From Diplonema japonicum (Eukaryota; Euglenozoa; Diplonemea; Diplonemida; Diplonemidae), in the NCBI GenBank assembly GCA_964019335.1, contig OZ025709.1:434001-498000 (forward strand): a stretch of 64,000 bases of DNA. The letters are read 5' to 3'. The notes under the pieces are model-generated. The model was not told the DNA's origin, searched no databases, and worked only from the letters and a program-made list of their open reading frames with translations. Of the stretch, positions 18,816-28,604 are shown in pieces (position 1 is the stretch's first letter; every line of letters begins with the position of its first letter). Position numbers and translations under genes: made by a program.

Positions 18816-19589
18816 TTATTCACTGATGGTGCGCGAAGCATAGGTGACAAGGGCTTTAGCACATTCATCCTTGCTGAGCCAGTTGTTCTTGATGGATCGG
18901 TTGGCTATGTTCACAAACTTCTTCTGCTGGACCGGAGTCATGTGCCCACTAGCACCTAGCATCCCAAGCGACTTTGCGCACTCATACTTACTTGCAGCTC
19001 CTTTTTCAATCAACTTCACGGCAAGGTCCACAAATGTGTCTTGCATTGTGTTGTTCATATAGCCACTGACAGCCAACTGGCCTAAAGCCCTTGTGCACAT
19101 CTCAGCACTGTGTCCCTTCTCAATAGCCTCCACAGCCACAGCAACAAAGTTCTGCCTCTGCTCCACAGTCATGTGATCACTTGCAGCAAACTGCCCCATG
19201 GCCATGGCACACTGCTCACTGCTTGACCAGTTTTTCTTGATGGAGTGTACAGCTACATCTGAGAAGGCTTGCTTCTGCCTTTCTGTCATGTGCCCACTTG
19301 CTGCAAATCTCCCCAGGGCCTTTGTGCATTCATACTTACTCTCCCATCCCTCTTGGATACATTGAACAGCCTTGTCCACTACTCTATTTTTCTGATCTTC
19401 TGTCATGTGGTTAGCTGCTGCAAACCAACCCAATGCCTTTGCCGCTTCATACTTCACTGGCCAGCCATCTTCTATTGCGTGTATGGCTAACCCCACCAGC
19501 TCTTCAATTTCATCAGGTGTTGCAGTATTCCGCTTTGCAATGATCGTTCTGACCTTGGCCTCCTCACCCATGCTAGCATTGTTCCCCAT
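18816..19589 (-). CDS. 39-residue helical repeat protein, possibly N-myristoylated
   Basis: A 257-residue protein made almost entirely of six 39-residue repeats. A typical unit runs from GW..KYEC.KALG through FAASGHMT..Q to a helix ending in VAV..I, which suggests a two-helix alpha-solenoid (HEAT or Sel1-like spacing, but I recognise neither exactly). Invariant features are the Cys after the Glu, the ALG turn and the AASGHMT segment. The start is set at ATG 19589, giving MGNNASMGEEAK: glycine 2 and serine 6 are the classic N-myristoylation pattern, so membrane attachment is plausible. The open frame extends 93 codons upstream, but through a poly-T tract (19714-19738), which is more like a 5' flank or intron. 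Function unknown; the fold suggests a protein-binding scaffold. Confidence 0.75.
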   Translation of the reverse strand: MGNNASMGEEAKVRTIIAKRNTATPDEIEELVGLAIHAIEDGWPVKYEAAKALGWFAAANHMTEDQKNRVVDKAVQCIQEGWESKYECTKALGRFAASGHMTERQKQAFSDVAVHSIKKNWSSSEQCAMAMGQFAASDHMTVEQRQNFVAVAVEAIEKGHSAEMCTRALGQLAVSGYMNNTMQDTFVDLAVKLIEKGAASKYECAKSLGMLGASGHMTPVQQKKFVNIANRSIKNNWLSKDECAKALVTYASRTISE

Positions 19590-19705
19590 TAGGCTGTGTG
19601 AAGGCAGTGAAAAGGAAGAAATGGCTGGCAGCAATTGCAGTGAGAAAATAGCAAAACAAAAAGAAGACAAGTAGAGGGAAGAGAAAATTTGAGCCACCTG
19701 GAAAA

Positions 19706-19738
<33 letters not shown>

Positions 19739-19919
19739 CTTTTTTCTTTTTCCAATTCTCTTTTTCACTTTTGAGCCTAAAAGTTAAAAGAAATGGGGGA
19801 AGAAATTCAGGTCCCTGGGGACCTTGCCAACACTGAGCAGTGTGAAAAAAACTCAAAGTACAGGACAAGCCCCCCGCTAGAGGGCCCTATGGGAGGGGGG
19901 GGGGGGGGGGGGGGGGGGT
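19590..19919. other. 5' flank of the 39-residue-repeat gene with poly-G run
   Basis: Contains a T-run at 19714-19738 and a run of 24 G at 19895-19918. In the sense of the repeat-protein gene the poly-T run reads as A/K-rich sequence. No gene supported. Confidence 0.55.
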
Positions 19920-20276
19920 CTATCTGTTAATACTCCCCTTCTGGAGCATTGCTTTAATTTCGATCGTGGCTGTGAGCGTCTTGCGAAGTCGAGTGATGCG
20001 ATCCCGCTTGTAGGCGGCCTTCAAATCCATCAGCTTGTCGTGCATGGACTGGGTAGCAAAAATGGGCCTCCTGGAGAAGCCTATAGCTGCCTTTCCTCCT
20101 ATGGCGATGAGGGACTTCACCCTTTTCTGCTCATCCGCTGGGAAGGGGCGTCGCTTCTTCCGTGCCCTGCACGCTGCGTTTATCTTTACGAAAAAAAAAA
20201 CCCTCCCAAACAAACTTTCCCCAATAATAAGATAAGATAGAAACATGCAAGTGCAGACACAGGAACAAGCCCACAC
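19920..20276 (-). CDS. Hypothetical basic ORF, uncertain
   Basis: A 118-residue open frame. The first 30 residues are hydrophobic and cysteine-rich; the rest is basic and helix-prone (RARKKRRPFPADEQKRVKSL, then MHDKLMDLKAAYKRDRITRL) and ends at a stop next to the poly-G run. No family recognised. The basic part has coding-like composition, so this may be a terminal exon or a relic of a gene. The lack of a convincing start and the poly-A (coding poly-T) tract near 20190 make the 5' end doubtful. Confidence 0.3.
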   Translation of the reverse strand: MWACSCVCTCMFLSYLIIGESLFGRVFFFVKINAACRARKKRRPFPADEQKRVKSLIAIGGKAAIGFSRRPIFATQSMHDKLMDLKAAYKRDRITRLRKTLTATIEIKAMLQKGSINR

Positions 20277-21199
20277 CGATCACATGGAATAAACCCGGGT
20301 TACACTGCAGATCCAAGCTTGAGTACCACCCAACATCAACACTTAGGCACTGCCAAGGCAGACCAGGTATATTAAATGAGATGAGCAGGACAAATGGAAA
20401 AAAAAAAAAAAAAAGAAAGAAAGAAAGAAAAGAAGGGGAAAAAGAAACAAGAGTGTGAATGAAAGGGAACAGTAGATTGGGGGGATAAGAAGAATGTCAT
20501 GAAAAAGAAGGAAGAGAAAAAAAATGGGGCTTTGATTGCAACACTAGGTGGCGTTAAGCGTGCAATGACGGAAAAAATAACTATTGATTTTTAACCACTA
20601 AAGGACCATGAGGACATTTGTGTCCTTAAGAAAAACTATATTTTCTATATGACACTTTTTGTGCCCACGGCCCCTGGACTTTACTAAGACCCGTTGTTCC
20701 GCGATTTTTGTTAACCCATAAAGGACCGCTGTTTTTCGTCCAAAAAGTCGATTTTGAACTTTTCGTTCAGATACCAAAATAAAATGGCAAGGGTGGGAGT
20801 TAGAGGGTGTGTACCTATATTATTTCCACTACCCCATTTCTGGAGCGTGAAGCGGCCTGCATTTCAGCCTCAGACGCGCCCAAACTTTTGGTGGTAGAGC
20901 AGCATTCGAGAGAAACAACTCTGCAAAGGGCACATGCTATGTCGCGGAGGTTCCATGGTTTCGGCAAGCAGCGCTTATTCAGCGTGCAGGGTGGGCTGGT
21001 TATTTTTTTTTCACCACTTAAGGCCGTTGAACACAAGGTCCGGGTGCCGCAGATATGCGACTTGTCCAATTTAAACGTATTTTTATTTTCAAGTGGTTTT
21101 CAAGAGGTTTTCAGGTGGTTTTTTAAGGTGTCGTTTAGTGTGAAAAATTTCGAAACGGGCACAGGGCACATTGCTACGTTGCAATCTCTGCACAAGAAC
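20277..21199. other. Intergenic region, no gene recognised
   Basis: Begins with an A/AAAG tract (20398-20432). At 20590-20600 and 20716-20726 the motif C(C)ACTAAAGGACC/CCCATAAAGGACC occurs twice in direct orientation, 125 bp apart, which may mark an old transposon end. From about 20810 the composition becomes balanced, but frames on both strands are short and match nothing I know. This may be a decayed 3' portion of the adjacent hAT-like relic. Confidence 0.4.
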
Positions 21200-21209
21200 A
21201 TGGTCTAAG

Positions 21210-22067
21210 TGCGTTTTTTCTCTAGTTTGTTGCACACAGTGCAATTCCGTGCCTGCATCGAAAAAGCTGTGAAAGAACTTCCGATCACACAATACGAACG
21301 GCAGGCAATACAGACAAATGAAGTAGGAAACACGATCCACCATACTCAGGGCTCGCATCTCTTGGACAACACATCTCTTTGCTGCGAGATTTGAGCCTTG
21401 AGAATGAGGCAAACCCTGCGACAGCGACAACTCTGGCGTCGGCTCAGAGATCGGACTGCACTTTTCTTTCACCGCTTGGGGATCTTTGCAGCTGTCTTCT
21501 TCAGCTTTTCTGCCAGCTTCGCTTTCGCACCAGGGCTGTGTCTGCACTCCCAGTGCTCCTTCAGCTTCCCCGATCTTGACCGGATGGTCACCGCACGTTC
21601 AACACACTCAGGAGCAAGACACGGCCGCTTCTCCATGACCGTGCCATCCTTTTCCTTCGTCACTATCTTGCCAAAGTAGTACTCCTGAGAAGGGTCGATA
21701 CCATGTGCATCACCAACAGACCATGTCTTGTTGTCCCAGATGGATGTCTTGGGTGCTGTTGTAGAACATTCCTTGGCAGGTGCTTCCAACATGACTAGTG
21801 CATTTCCGGTGTTACCTTAGGTTGTAAGGCTTCAGCCATCAGAACCTTGATGGTGTCTTGCAGCTCCGTGATTCATGCTTTTGCAAGACCAAGTTTTGCC
21901 ATGGTATCGCGAAGCTGGTATGGGTTGTGGGTTATCGTCTTCATGGCCTCAAGACGATAAACCCGTTCGTCTTCCACATTTGGGGGGAAGTGGTGCAGGT
22001 ACCCGGGATCCTGTGTATACTCACACGAAACAGCAACACTGGATTGCTTTCCGTTGGTTTTCCACAA
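21210..22067 (-). pseudogene. hAT-like transposase relic, copy A
   Basis: Reading on the minus strand from 22067: a block with CEYTQDPGYLHHFPPNVEDE and THNPYQLRDTMAKLGLAKA, then a zinc-finger-like block (21792-21469) WDNKTWSVGDAHGIDPSQEY ... CLAPECVERAVTI...HWECRH. The C-x4-C...H-x-H-like spacing suggests a BED-type or C2H2 DNA-binding finger. Stops and frame shifts separate the blocks. A diverged copy lies on the plus strand at 27400-28440, where a DUF659/hAT-like RNase H segment follows. hAT transposases carry a BED finger plus an RNase H-fold core, which supports the assignment, but no core is readable in this copy. Confidence 0.55.
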
Positions 22068-23030
22068 AGATGTTTCTCAGCGCCAGGGTGTTTTTAAATA
22101 TATTGGAGTGGGTATGGGGGCTTTTTTCTTTCACTCTTTCAATTCGCTTTCCCACCAATGGAATCAAGTTAATTTTTTATTCCCTGTACTATTATTTTAC
22201 ATTTAAAGAAGCGCATTCAGTTTGAAAAAAAAAGGGGGGGGGGTTGCAAGTTCCTTTGGAAAATATTAGCGAAACATAACAAAGGGGTAAAACCAAAACG
22301 GATTGTATTTTTTTTTTAAAAAATAAACTTCTTTTTTTTTTTTTTTTTGGCTGGCCAAGCCCTCTCCTTTCTTTTTCTCCCTCCCTGGCCTCGGGTAGGG
22401 GTTGGGGTGGGTGGGGCCCAGGTGGGTGAAAATGAAGAGTGAAAAAAGGGTACACAAGTCTATCCTGGCTTGCTTTTCTTTTACGGACGCTTTGCTCACT
22501 TTTGGGTAGGGAGGTGAGCAACTCATATCTACAAGTTTTGCCCTGGGTTACGTTTTTTCTTTTTTTTCTTTTTTCTTCTTTTTTCTTTCTGGGGGTGCGG
22601 TTGTTGGCATAACGTGGGTATAATCACTTGTTCCTTTCTTTTTCTTTTTTTTCTCTTCGTGGCGCTCTTCTTACTTCACACTTGTTCTCTTTTCTTCCTT
22701 TTTTTTCTTTTTCTGAGGGTAAACGTGTTGGGTTGTTTGGGTTCACGGGATTAGATAAGGCTGCTGCTCACAAACTTTCTTTTTCTTCCTCTTTCTTCTT
22801 TTCATGGCGCTCTTCTTATCTTTATTAATCTTACACTTGTTCTCTTTTTTTTCTTTTCCTTTTTCTTTTTTCTTTTCTTATTTTTTTTTTTTTTTTTCAT
22901 TTGTCCTGCTCATCCCATTAAATATCTCAATTCTCACACTATTTCCTTTCTTTTTATTTTTCGCTCCCGTTTTTTTTTTTCCTTTTTTTTTTTACTATTC
23001 TATTTACTTCTACTGCTGGTCCTGTGCGAT
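22068..23030. other. Low-complexity intergenic DNA, T-rich
   Basis: Nearly all pyrimidine-rich microsatellite-like sequence: TTTCTTTT-type tracts at 22556-22590, 22635-22720 and 22780-23000, a poly-A/poly-T segment at 22308-22350. No gene supported. Confidence 0.65.
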
Positions 23031-23140
23031 CATCACTTCGATTGAACTGAAGAGGTCTGCGGTCTGCTGTGGTTTTTCGAGGAGTGCCTCTGCAAGGCCT
23101 TTGGCTCCACGTATCAGGAACTCATTTTTGAAAATATGGA
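23031..23140 (-). CDS. Coding-like fragment, unassigned
   Basis: On the minus strand one frame reads NEFLIRGAKGLAEALLEKPQ then QTADLFSSIEVMIAQDQQ and stop. The composition is protein-like and unlike the T-rich DNA beside it. There is no start codon and no recognised family; it could be a terminal exon or a transposon relic. Confidence 0.25.
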
Positions 23141-23170
23141 AAGAAACGTAAAGAAGAAAAAACTATGTTC

Positions 23171-23410
23171 TTACGTTTTTCGTGGTGTGTGGGTTAGATA
23201 GAGCACAGACCCGGTTTCGTCCCTTACAACGACCCCTGGGTACGTGGGACTTATCAGCTGTGTCGCACCCTTTGCGGTCCGCCTGTGGCCAACAGGTGGA
23301 GGGCCAGTGTGCTCTATCGCGTCGGGTTGGGTTGGGGGGGCTGGCGGAAGGATGGAGGTGCTGCTGCGTTCGTTGTCATGGAAGGTGTGTGGGTGCCTGA
23401 CAAGAAGCAA
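23171..23410 (-). CDS. Small ORF shared with the Ub-LRR 3' region, uncertain
   Basis: A 79-residue open frame (PDAIEHTGPPPVGHRRTAKG...) with balanced composition lying just downstream of the intact Ub-LRR gene. No family recognised and no clear start. The adjoining segment 23400-23570 recurs in inverted orientation at about 36930-37110 next to another Ub-LRR copy, so part of this region belongs to the duplicated Ub-LRR unit. Confidence 0.2.
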   Translation of the reverse strand: MLLVRHPHTFHDNERSSTSILPPAPPTQPDAIEHTGPPPVGHRRTAKGATQLISPTYPGVVVRDETGSVLYLTHTPRKT

Positions 23411-23584
23411 TCACCAATGGAATAAATATTTGTTAGTGATCATCCCTCGTCGTCGGTGGGTCCTCTTACCCACTACCTGTAAACGCAAGGTCTGGGCCAA
23501 AGCTTGGTTGGTAGGCTATTATGCGCTGCAATGCGGTTTCGTCCCTCTCCACCGGATGGAAGCATGAAAGATTGGTCATTGCAT

Positions 23585-24634
23585 TCAAGGATCACCAATG
23601 GAAGAAAGATTGGTCATCGCATTCAAGTCGACGGTTTCTAGTTTTTCGCACCTTGCCAAGAAGCAATGACCAATGGAAGAAAGATTGGTCATCGCATTCA
23701 AGTTGATGGTTTCTAGGTTTTCGCACCCATGCAAGAAGTAATGACCAATGGAAGAAAGATTGGTCATCGCATTCAAGTTGATGGTTTCTAGTTTTCTGCA
23801 CCCATGCAAGAAGCTATGACCAATGGAAGAAAGATTGGTCATCGCATTCAAGTTGATGGTTTCTAGGTTTTTGCACCCATCCAAGAAGTAATTACCAATG
23901 GAAGAAAGATTGGTCATCGCATTCAAGTCGACGGTTTCTAGTTTTTCGCACCTTGCCAAGAAGCGATCACCAATGGAAGAAAGATTGGTCATCGCATTCA
24001 AGTTGATGGTTTTTAGTTTTTCGCACCTATCCAAGAAGCAATCACCAATGGAAGAAAGATTGGTCATCGCATTCAAGTTGATGGTTTCTAGGTTTTTGCA
24101 CTCATCTAAAAAAAAATCATCAATGGTGGAAACATTGGGGAGGATGAGATCAACAGACGTCAGGTGGTCGCACCCTTGAAGAAACCCAGCGTCTATTCTT
24201 GCAACACAGCCTGTGGAGTCGGTGACAACGAGTAACCGAAGTCCAGAAGGAAGGCGTGTCCTGCTCGTGGACAAGACTTCGACAGCTGGAGAGTCCCCCA
24301 CCTCCACCACCAGAACCAGCTCAGGGTCAGCTGACACAAGCCCCTCAAGCTCCGAAACCACATCTGAGCTCTTAAGCTCCTCCAGCTGAACGGTTCTCAT
24401 CTTCGCCTCCACATGGACCACGCTGCCCTCCACGAGCCCAAGTTCCTGAACTTCCTCACCCCCGTTCTTGTCCAGGACCTCTCCCTCCCAAACCAGTTTG
24501 AACTTGCCCTCGAGTAAACCAGCAGCACACCCCGCCTTCTTGTACAGGATCCCAATTGTCTCCTTCCCTGACACTTCCACATCGTGGACCCCACCTCTCG
24601 TCTTCACGAACACTGTCATTCTCTTTCCATTCAT
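23585..24634 (-). CDS. Ubiquitin-like domain fused to BspA-type leucine-rich repeats (Ub-LRR)
   Basis: A 349-residue intact open frame starting MNGKRMTVFVKTRGGVHDVE. Residues 6-75 resemble ubiquitin: the MTVFVKT first strand, a central helix, FKLVWEGEVLD in the place of RLIFAGKQLED, and GLVEGSVVHVEAK as the last strand. No terminal GlyGly is visible and the chain simply continues, so it is a fused ubiquitin-like fold rather than a conjugated modifier. Residues 80-165 form a linker/LRR-cap (LPSGLRLLVVTDSTG). Then come seven or more 24-residue repeats of the type LETINLNAMTNLSSIG with a closing FL..C, like BspA/LRR_5 repeats. The DNA of the repeats is a near-perfect 72-bp tandem array. No signal peptide, so probably cytoplasmic. 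Three more copies in the window are broken. The protein ends mid-repeat (SSIGDP), so it may have lost its original C-terminus. Confidence 0.7.
   Translation of the reverse strand: MNGKRMTVFVKTRGGVHDVEVSGKETIGILYKKAGCAAGLLEGKFKLVWEGEVLDKNGGEEVQELGLVEGSVVHVEAKMRTVQLEELKSSDVVSELEGLVSADPELVLVVEVGDSPAVEVLSTSRTRLPSGLRLLVVTDSTGCVARIDAGFLQGCDHLTSVDLILPNVSTIDDFFLDECKNLETINLNAMTNLSSIGDCFLDRCEKLKTINLNAMTNLSSIGDRFLARCEKLETVDLNAMTNLSSIGNYFLDGCKNLETINLNAMTNLSSIGHSFLHGCRKLETINLNAMTNLSSIGHYFLHGCENLETINLNAMTNLSSIGHCFLARCEKLETVDLNAMTNLSSIGDP
23590..24115. repeat. 72-bp tandem array encoding the LRRs
   Basis: About seven head-to-tail 72-bp units, each containing CAATGGAAGAAAGATTGGTC on the plus strand. Units differ by a few bases only, mostly in the codons for the two variable positions before and after the conserved Cys. 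Such homogeneity points to recent unit duplication or gene conversion. Confidence 0.9.
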
Positions 24635-25140
24635 GTTCTTTTAGTATTGTTCTTTTTTCTGTTCTTCTTTTTTTTCGTTTTTTCTAATGTATTTTCCCTG
24701 TGTGTTTGTCTCAGAGGCTGCAGAAGTCAAATGAAGAAGAATATATGAGTTAAACTTCAAGGAGGCCGGTGTTGGCGGCGCCCTGCACAAGAACTGTCTA
24801 CTTGATTACAGGGGGTGCGCCGCGGCCGAGTTGTAGCTTCTTCTGCGTCCCGCGTCGTGTCCTTAATGTGTGCGGTGTACAGCTCAACCCCAGCCGGTGC
24901 ATCCTGGGTAACCAAGATTCTGCGCTTGTGCAGTTTGCTGCCTGTTTGTCACCCTGAGCATCTGCATTATGTTCTTCCACTCGGGCGCTACTGGTGATGA
25001 CCGACGCGGAGGTCAACAGCGAACAACAGCCCTCAAACTACAAGCAGAGGATCAAGAGGAGAAAAAGTGGGGGGAGTGGATGGACAGGCTGGAAAACTTC
25101 TCTGGAGTCCTAGAACAGAGGCAGTGTTGTTACGAGAATG
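24635..25140. repeat. Ub-LRR 5' flank and a copy of dispersed repeat R1
   Basis: 24635-24740 is the T-rich 5' flank of the Ub-LRR gene. From about 24743 to 25025 lies a full-looking copy of a repeat I call R1, marked by GAGTTGTAGCTTCTTCTGCG, a TGTCCTTAATGTGTGCGGTG block and a GGGTAACCAAGATTCTGCGC block. Related pieces occur near 28.6-29.2, 31.5-33.2, 39.93, 43.1 and 60.4 kb in both orientations. R1 has no long reading frame; it looks like a non-autonomous transposon or a piece of one. 25030-25140 has a short coding-like stretch of unknown nature. Confidence 0.6.
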
Positions 25141-26222
25141 GGTTGCCCCCCCCCGAGATTTTCGGGGGGGGCATGGGGGGGGGGGGCAAATCCAGGGGGG
25201 CGGGGGGGTGGGGGGGGGCAAAAAAATTTTTTTTCAACCCCAATATTGCCAGCCATGCCCCATTCCACCCAAGGTAGGCTATCAGGTAGTCTTTTCTGAC
25301 AGATTTTCTGGTTCTATTGGGGTGTCTTGTTGGGTTAGGTTATTTTTTAAAACAACCTGCCAATAAAGTACAGTAAAAACAGGGGGGGGGGGGGGGTAAA
25401 TACAAAGAATGAGAAAGGTAAGTTATAAAGGAAAGAAAAATGACAGATGGACCATTACTAGGCCAAGTACAGGTGCCCTTAGTGAAAAAAATCTTATTTT
25501 CTGAGGTAAAATATCACTTTTCAGGTGTTTTTGACAATTTTTTTTGTGAGGAAAAAAATTCTTTGGGCACTTTTTTTTTGACCCATGACCATCTCACTTT
25601 CACTATTAGCCTCATTAAGGTCTAGAATAGGTATTTTTGAGGGGAAAAAAAATTTTTTTTGAGAAAAAATCAATTTAAGGGTGTTTTTGGCCACTTTTTT
25701 TGGGAGGAAAAACAATTTTTTTGGACACTATTTTTTTTTTTTTTCCAGCACCCCATGCACCCAATAAAGTACAGTAAAAAAAAGGGGGGGTAAATACAAA
25801 GAATGAGAAGGGTAAGTCATAAAGGAGAGAAAACCAACAGATGGACCATTACTAGGCCTGATATAGGTACCCTTTTAGAAAAAAATCAATTTTTCTGAGG
25901 TAAAAAACCACTTTTCAGGTGTTTTTGACCACTTGTTCATGTGAAAAATAATTTTTTTTGGGCACCTTTTTTTTTGACCCCCAAACTTCTCTTTCACCCC
26001 ACTTCACTAAAAGCCTCTATTAAGGCCTAGGATAGGTACTTTTGAAAAAAAAAAAAAATTTTTTTTGGAAAAAAAATCAATTTTTGGGTGTCTTTGACAA
26101 CTTTTTTTGGGTGGAAAAAAATTTTTTTGGACACTATAAAAAAAATTTTTTTGCCCCCCCACCCCCCCCACCCCCCTGGATTTGCCCCCCCATGCCCCCC
26201 TGAAAATCTCGGGGGGGCAACC
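25141..26222. mobile_element. Non-autonomous TIR element with G/C-run termini
   Basis: The left end GGTTGCC, C-run, GAGATTTTC, G-run, CATGGGG, GCAAATCCAGGGGGG (25141-25200) is matched in inverse by the right end at 26163-26222, which makes terminal inverted repeats of about 80 bp with long poly-G/C runs. The 1.08-kb interior has no reading frame and consists of two diverged tandem units (see next entry). This is the layout of a miniature inverted-repeat element. No target duplication is obvious: its right end directly touches the CAGTGTTGG terminus of the next element. Confidence 0.7.
25383..26140. repeat. Two tandem ~400-bp units inside the TIR element
   Basis: 25395-25740 and 25790-26135 are diverged copies: both begin GGTAAATACAAAGAATGAGA, continue with ACAGATGGACCATTACTAGG and alternate T-runs with short GGTGTTTTTGAC-type phrases. 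The differences are mostly run lengths. No coding content. Confidence 0.75.
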
Positions 26223-26480
26223 AGTGTTGGTCCAGACCCTTGAGGGACTCAGGGGACTCCAAGGGACAGGACAGGAGTCCCCTGAAATTTTCAGGGGTCT
26301 GGAGGGGACTCAGGGGACTCTTGGGACCAAAAAATTTCTTTGTGTTTTTTGTGTCACAAAGACCCAAATTTAGGCTGGGGCTTGCATTTTTTTGGTACTT
26401 TTGGTTTCAAAAGTTCAAAAAAAGAGGTCCTAGGTTTGGGTGGGATCTTAGGCAAGGCTCATACTACCTTGTTGTGACTA

Positions 26481-26481
<1 letters not shown>

Positions 26482-26515
<34 letters not shown>
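26482..26515. repeat. Poly-A run
   Basis: An uninterrupted run of about 34 A. Its inverse counterpart, a T-run, stands at 30940-30955 at the edge of the inverted copy of the same element, so the run belongs to the repeat rather than to a gene. Confidence 0.8.
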
Positions 26516-26517
<2 letters not shown>

Positions 26518-26699
26518 CCTGGCATGTATTCCTTATCATGACAAAAGTACAACACAAATTATGTAAAAAAAAAAAAAAGAAGAAGAAAAAATCTAACTTT
26601 CAGTTATGAAAGGGCAGCCCTTCTGGGAGTTTTTTTTAGAAATTTCGACACAGAAAATATTTTATACACTGTATGGTACAATATAAAACAACACTTTGG

Positions 26700-26726
26700 T
26701 GTGTTGTGTTGTGTTGTGTTGTGTTA
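26700..26726. repeat. (GTGTT)n microsatellite
   Basis: Five perfect GTGTT units within a G/T-rich tract. No coding content. Confidence 0.85.
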
Positions 26727-27405
26727 CTTCAACACATTTTTTGTGTCAAGTGTATGAAATGTGAACAGAAAACACATCATGTTGCTTCACATTGTGTTGC
26801 ATTGCTGTCAGAGTCAATGTGTATTTATACAGTATTTAGCCTTTGTTTATCATTTTCTTTGTATTATTTTTTACAATTAACAGATAAAATGATTGTGGTA
26901 CTTGTTCTGCTTCTGTTCTTCGTTCCCGACACCGAAGCTGTGCCAAGTAGCAAAGAAGGTGAAAGGGGTGCAGAGGGTGCAGAGGATAAGCACCAGAAAC
27001 ATGACTGCCAACTCAACATGGCATGGCATGGGCTATGTTCAGGTAAATCTGAACTAGAGGAGGAGGAAGAAGAGGAGGAAATCAATACAAAAATGAAGAG
27101 AAAAGTTTAAACATTTGAAAAAAAAAAAAAAAAAAAAAAAAAAAATAAAGAAGTGCAAAAGAGAAAGTTCAAGTACAAGTAGCAGCAGTGGCAGCATTGA
27201 TGGACGCATCTTAACGCAAAAGGCATCAACTGTGTTCTCACAGAAATATGTGAAAACACAAGACCTTACCCAGACTGGCAACAAGAATGGCCTCAGCCAT
27301 GATGAAATGTTGCATTTCATGATGGGGAAAGGAGAAGGCACAACCTTCAGAGCCCACTTCTGGGGCACTGGAGGGGAGTGACACAAGAAACCAACACAGG
27401 ACGAC

Positions 27406-28440
27406 ATGGTTTCCGTCTGGGATGGGAAGATTGTTGGCATCTTGCCAGGTGTTGCTGTTTTGTGTGAGTATGCACAGGATCCTGGGTACCTGCACTACTT
27501 CCCCCCAAATGTGGAAGATGAACAGGTTTATTGTCTTGAGGCCATGAAGATGATAAACCACAACCCATACCAGCTTTGTGATACCATGGCAAAACTTGGT
27601 CTTGCAAAAGCACGAATCACAGAGCTACAAACACCATCAAAGTTCTGAAGGCTGAAGCCTTACAACCTAAGGCAACACACACCTTGTCCAGAAATGCACT
27701 AGTCATGTTGGAAGCACCTGCCAAGGAATGTTCTACAACACCCAAGACATCCATCTGGGACAACAAGACATGGTCTGTTGGTGATGCACATGGTATCAAC
27801 CCTTCTCAGGAGTACTACTTTGGCAAGATAGTGACAAAGGAAAAGGATGGCACAGTCATGGAGAAGCAGCAGTGTCTTGCTCCTGAGTGTGTTGAACGTG
27901 CGGTGACCATCTGGTTCACTGTCACAGGGTTTGCCTCATTCTCAAGGCTCAAATCTCACAGCAAAGAGATGTGTTGTCCAAGAGATGCAAGCCCTGAGTA
28001 TGGTGGATCGTGTGTCCATTTTTCCTTTGCCTGTATTGCCTGCTGTTTGTTTTGTGTGATCAAAGTTCTTTCACAGCTTTTTCAATGCAGGCAAATTGAA
28101 AGGAATCAACAGGAAACACGTGCAAAGCCGTGTTGTTGAACTTGGACAGGAGACATACGCTGCTGTCCTAAACAGGCTCAAAGGGCAGAATGTGTACCTC
28201 CTTGTTGATGGGGCCACAATAAACCGTTGAAGCATCCTTGGCATTAGTATGTCAGATGGGAAGAACAGCTACTTTTGCAAGATAATAGACCTTACAAAAG
28301 TGAGTGCCACTGCTGTCATTTCATCCCACATCCATGAAATGATACTGGAACTTCAGAGCCATGTTGTACATGTATTTTCAGTATGTGCTGATAATGCTAG
28401 TGCAAGCAGCACTTGCAAAGATACATCAAGACTTTGAAGT
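27406..28440 (+). pseudogene. hAT-like transposase relic, copy B
   Basis: Plus-strand relic in several frames. 27440-27645 reads CEYAQDPGYLHYFPPNVEDE and NHNPYQLCDTMAKLGLAKA; 27714-27930 is the finger block WDNKTWSVGDAHGINPSQEY ... CLAPECVERAVT; 28100-28436 reads RKHVQSRVVELGQETYAAVL, then VYLLVDGATINR, an in-frame TGA, then SILGISMSDGKNSYFCKIID and VFSVCADNASA. The last part looks like the DUF659/RNase-H-like core of hAT transposases (first catalytic Asp in LLVDGAT; the D-N of CADNASA). The single TGA could come from a CGA codon by C-to-T change. Compared with copy A on the minus strand at 21210-22067 it is longer and shows the core. Confidence 0.6.
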
Positions 28441-28604
28441 GGAACTCAACCTTTCACTTGATGACACTGAGGATGTTAGCATGATGATGATGCTTCAGGT
28501 GTCACTGACCTTGACTCCAACTCTGAAACCGACAGCAACTCCAACAACACTGAGCTCTCTGCCAGAATGGACCAGCTTTTGAACGATACAACTACAATAC
28601 AAAA

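Noticed and set aside
23590-24115. CRISPR-like array
   Set aside because: The 72-bp units are contiguous, without unique spacers, and encode LRRs in a long open frame of a eukaryotic gene.
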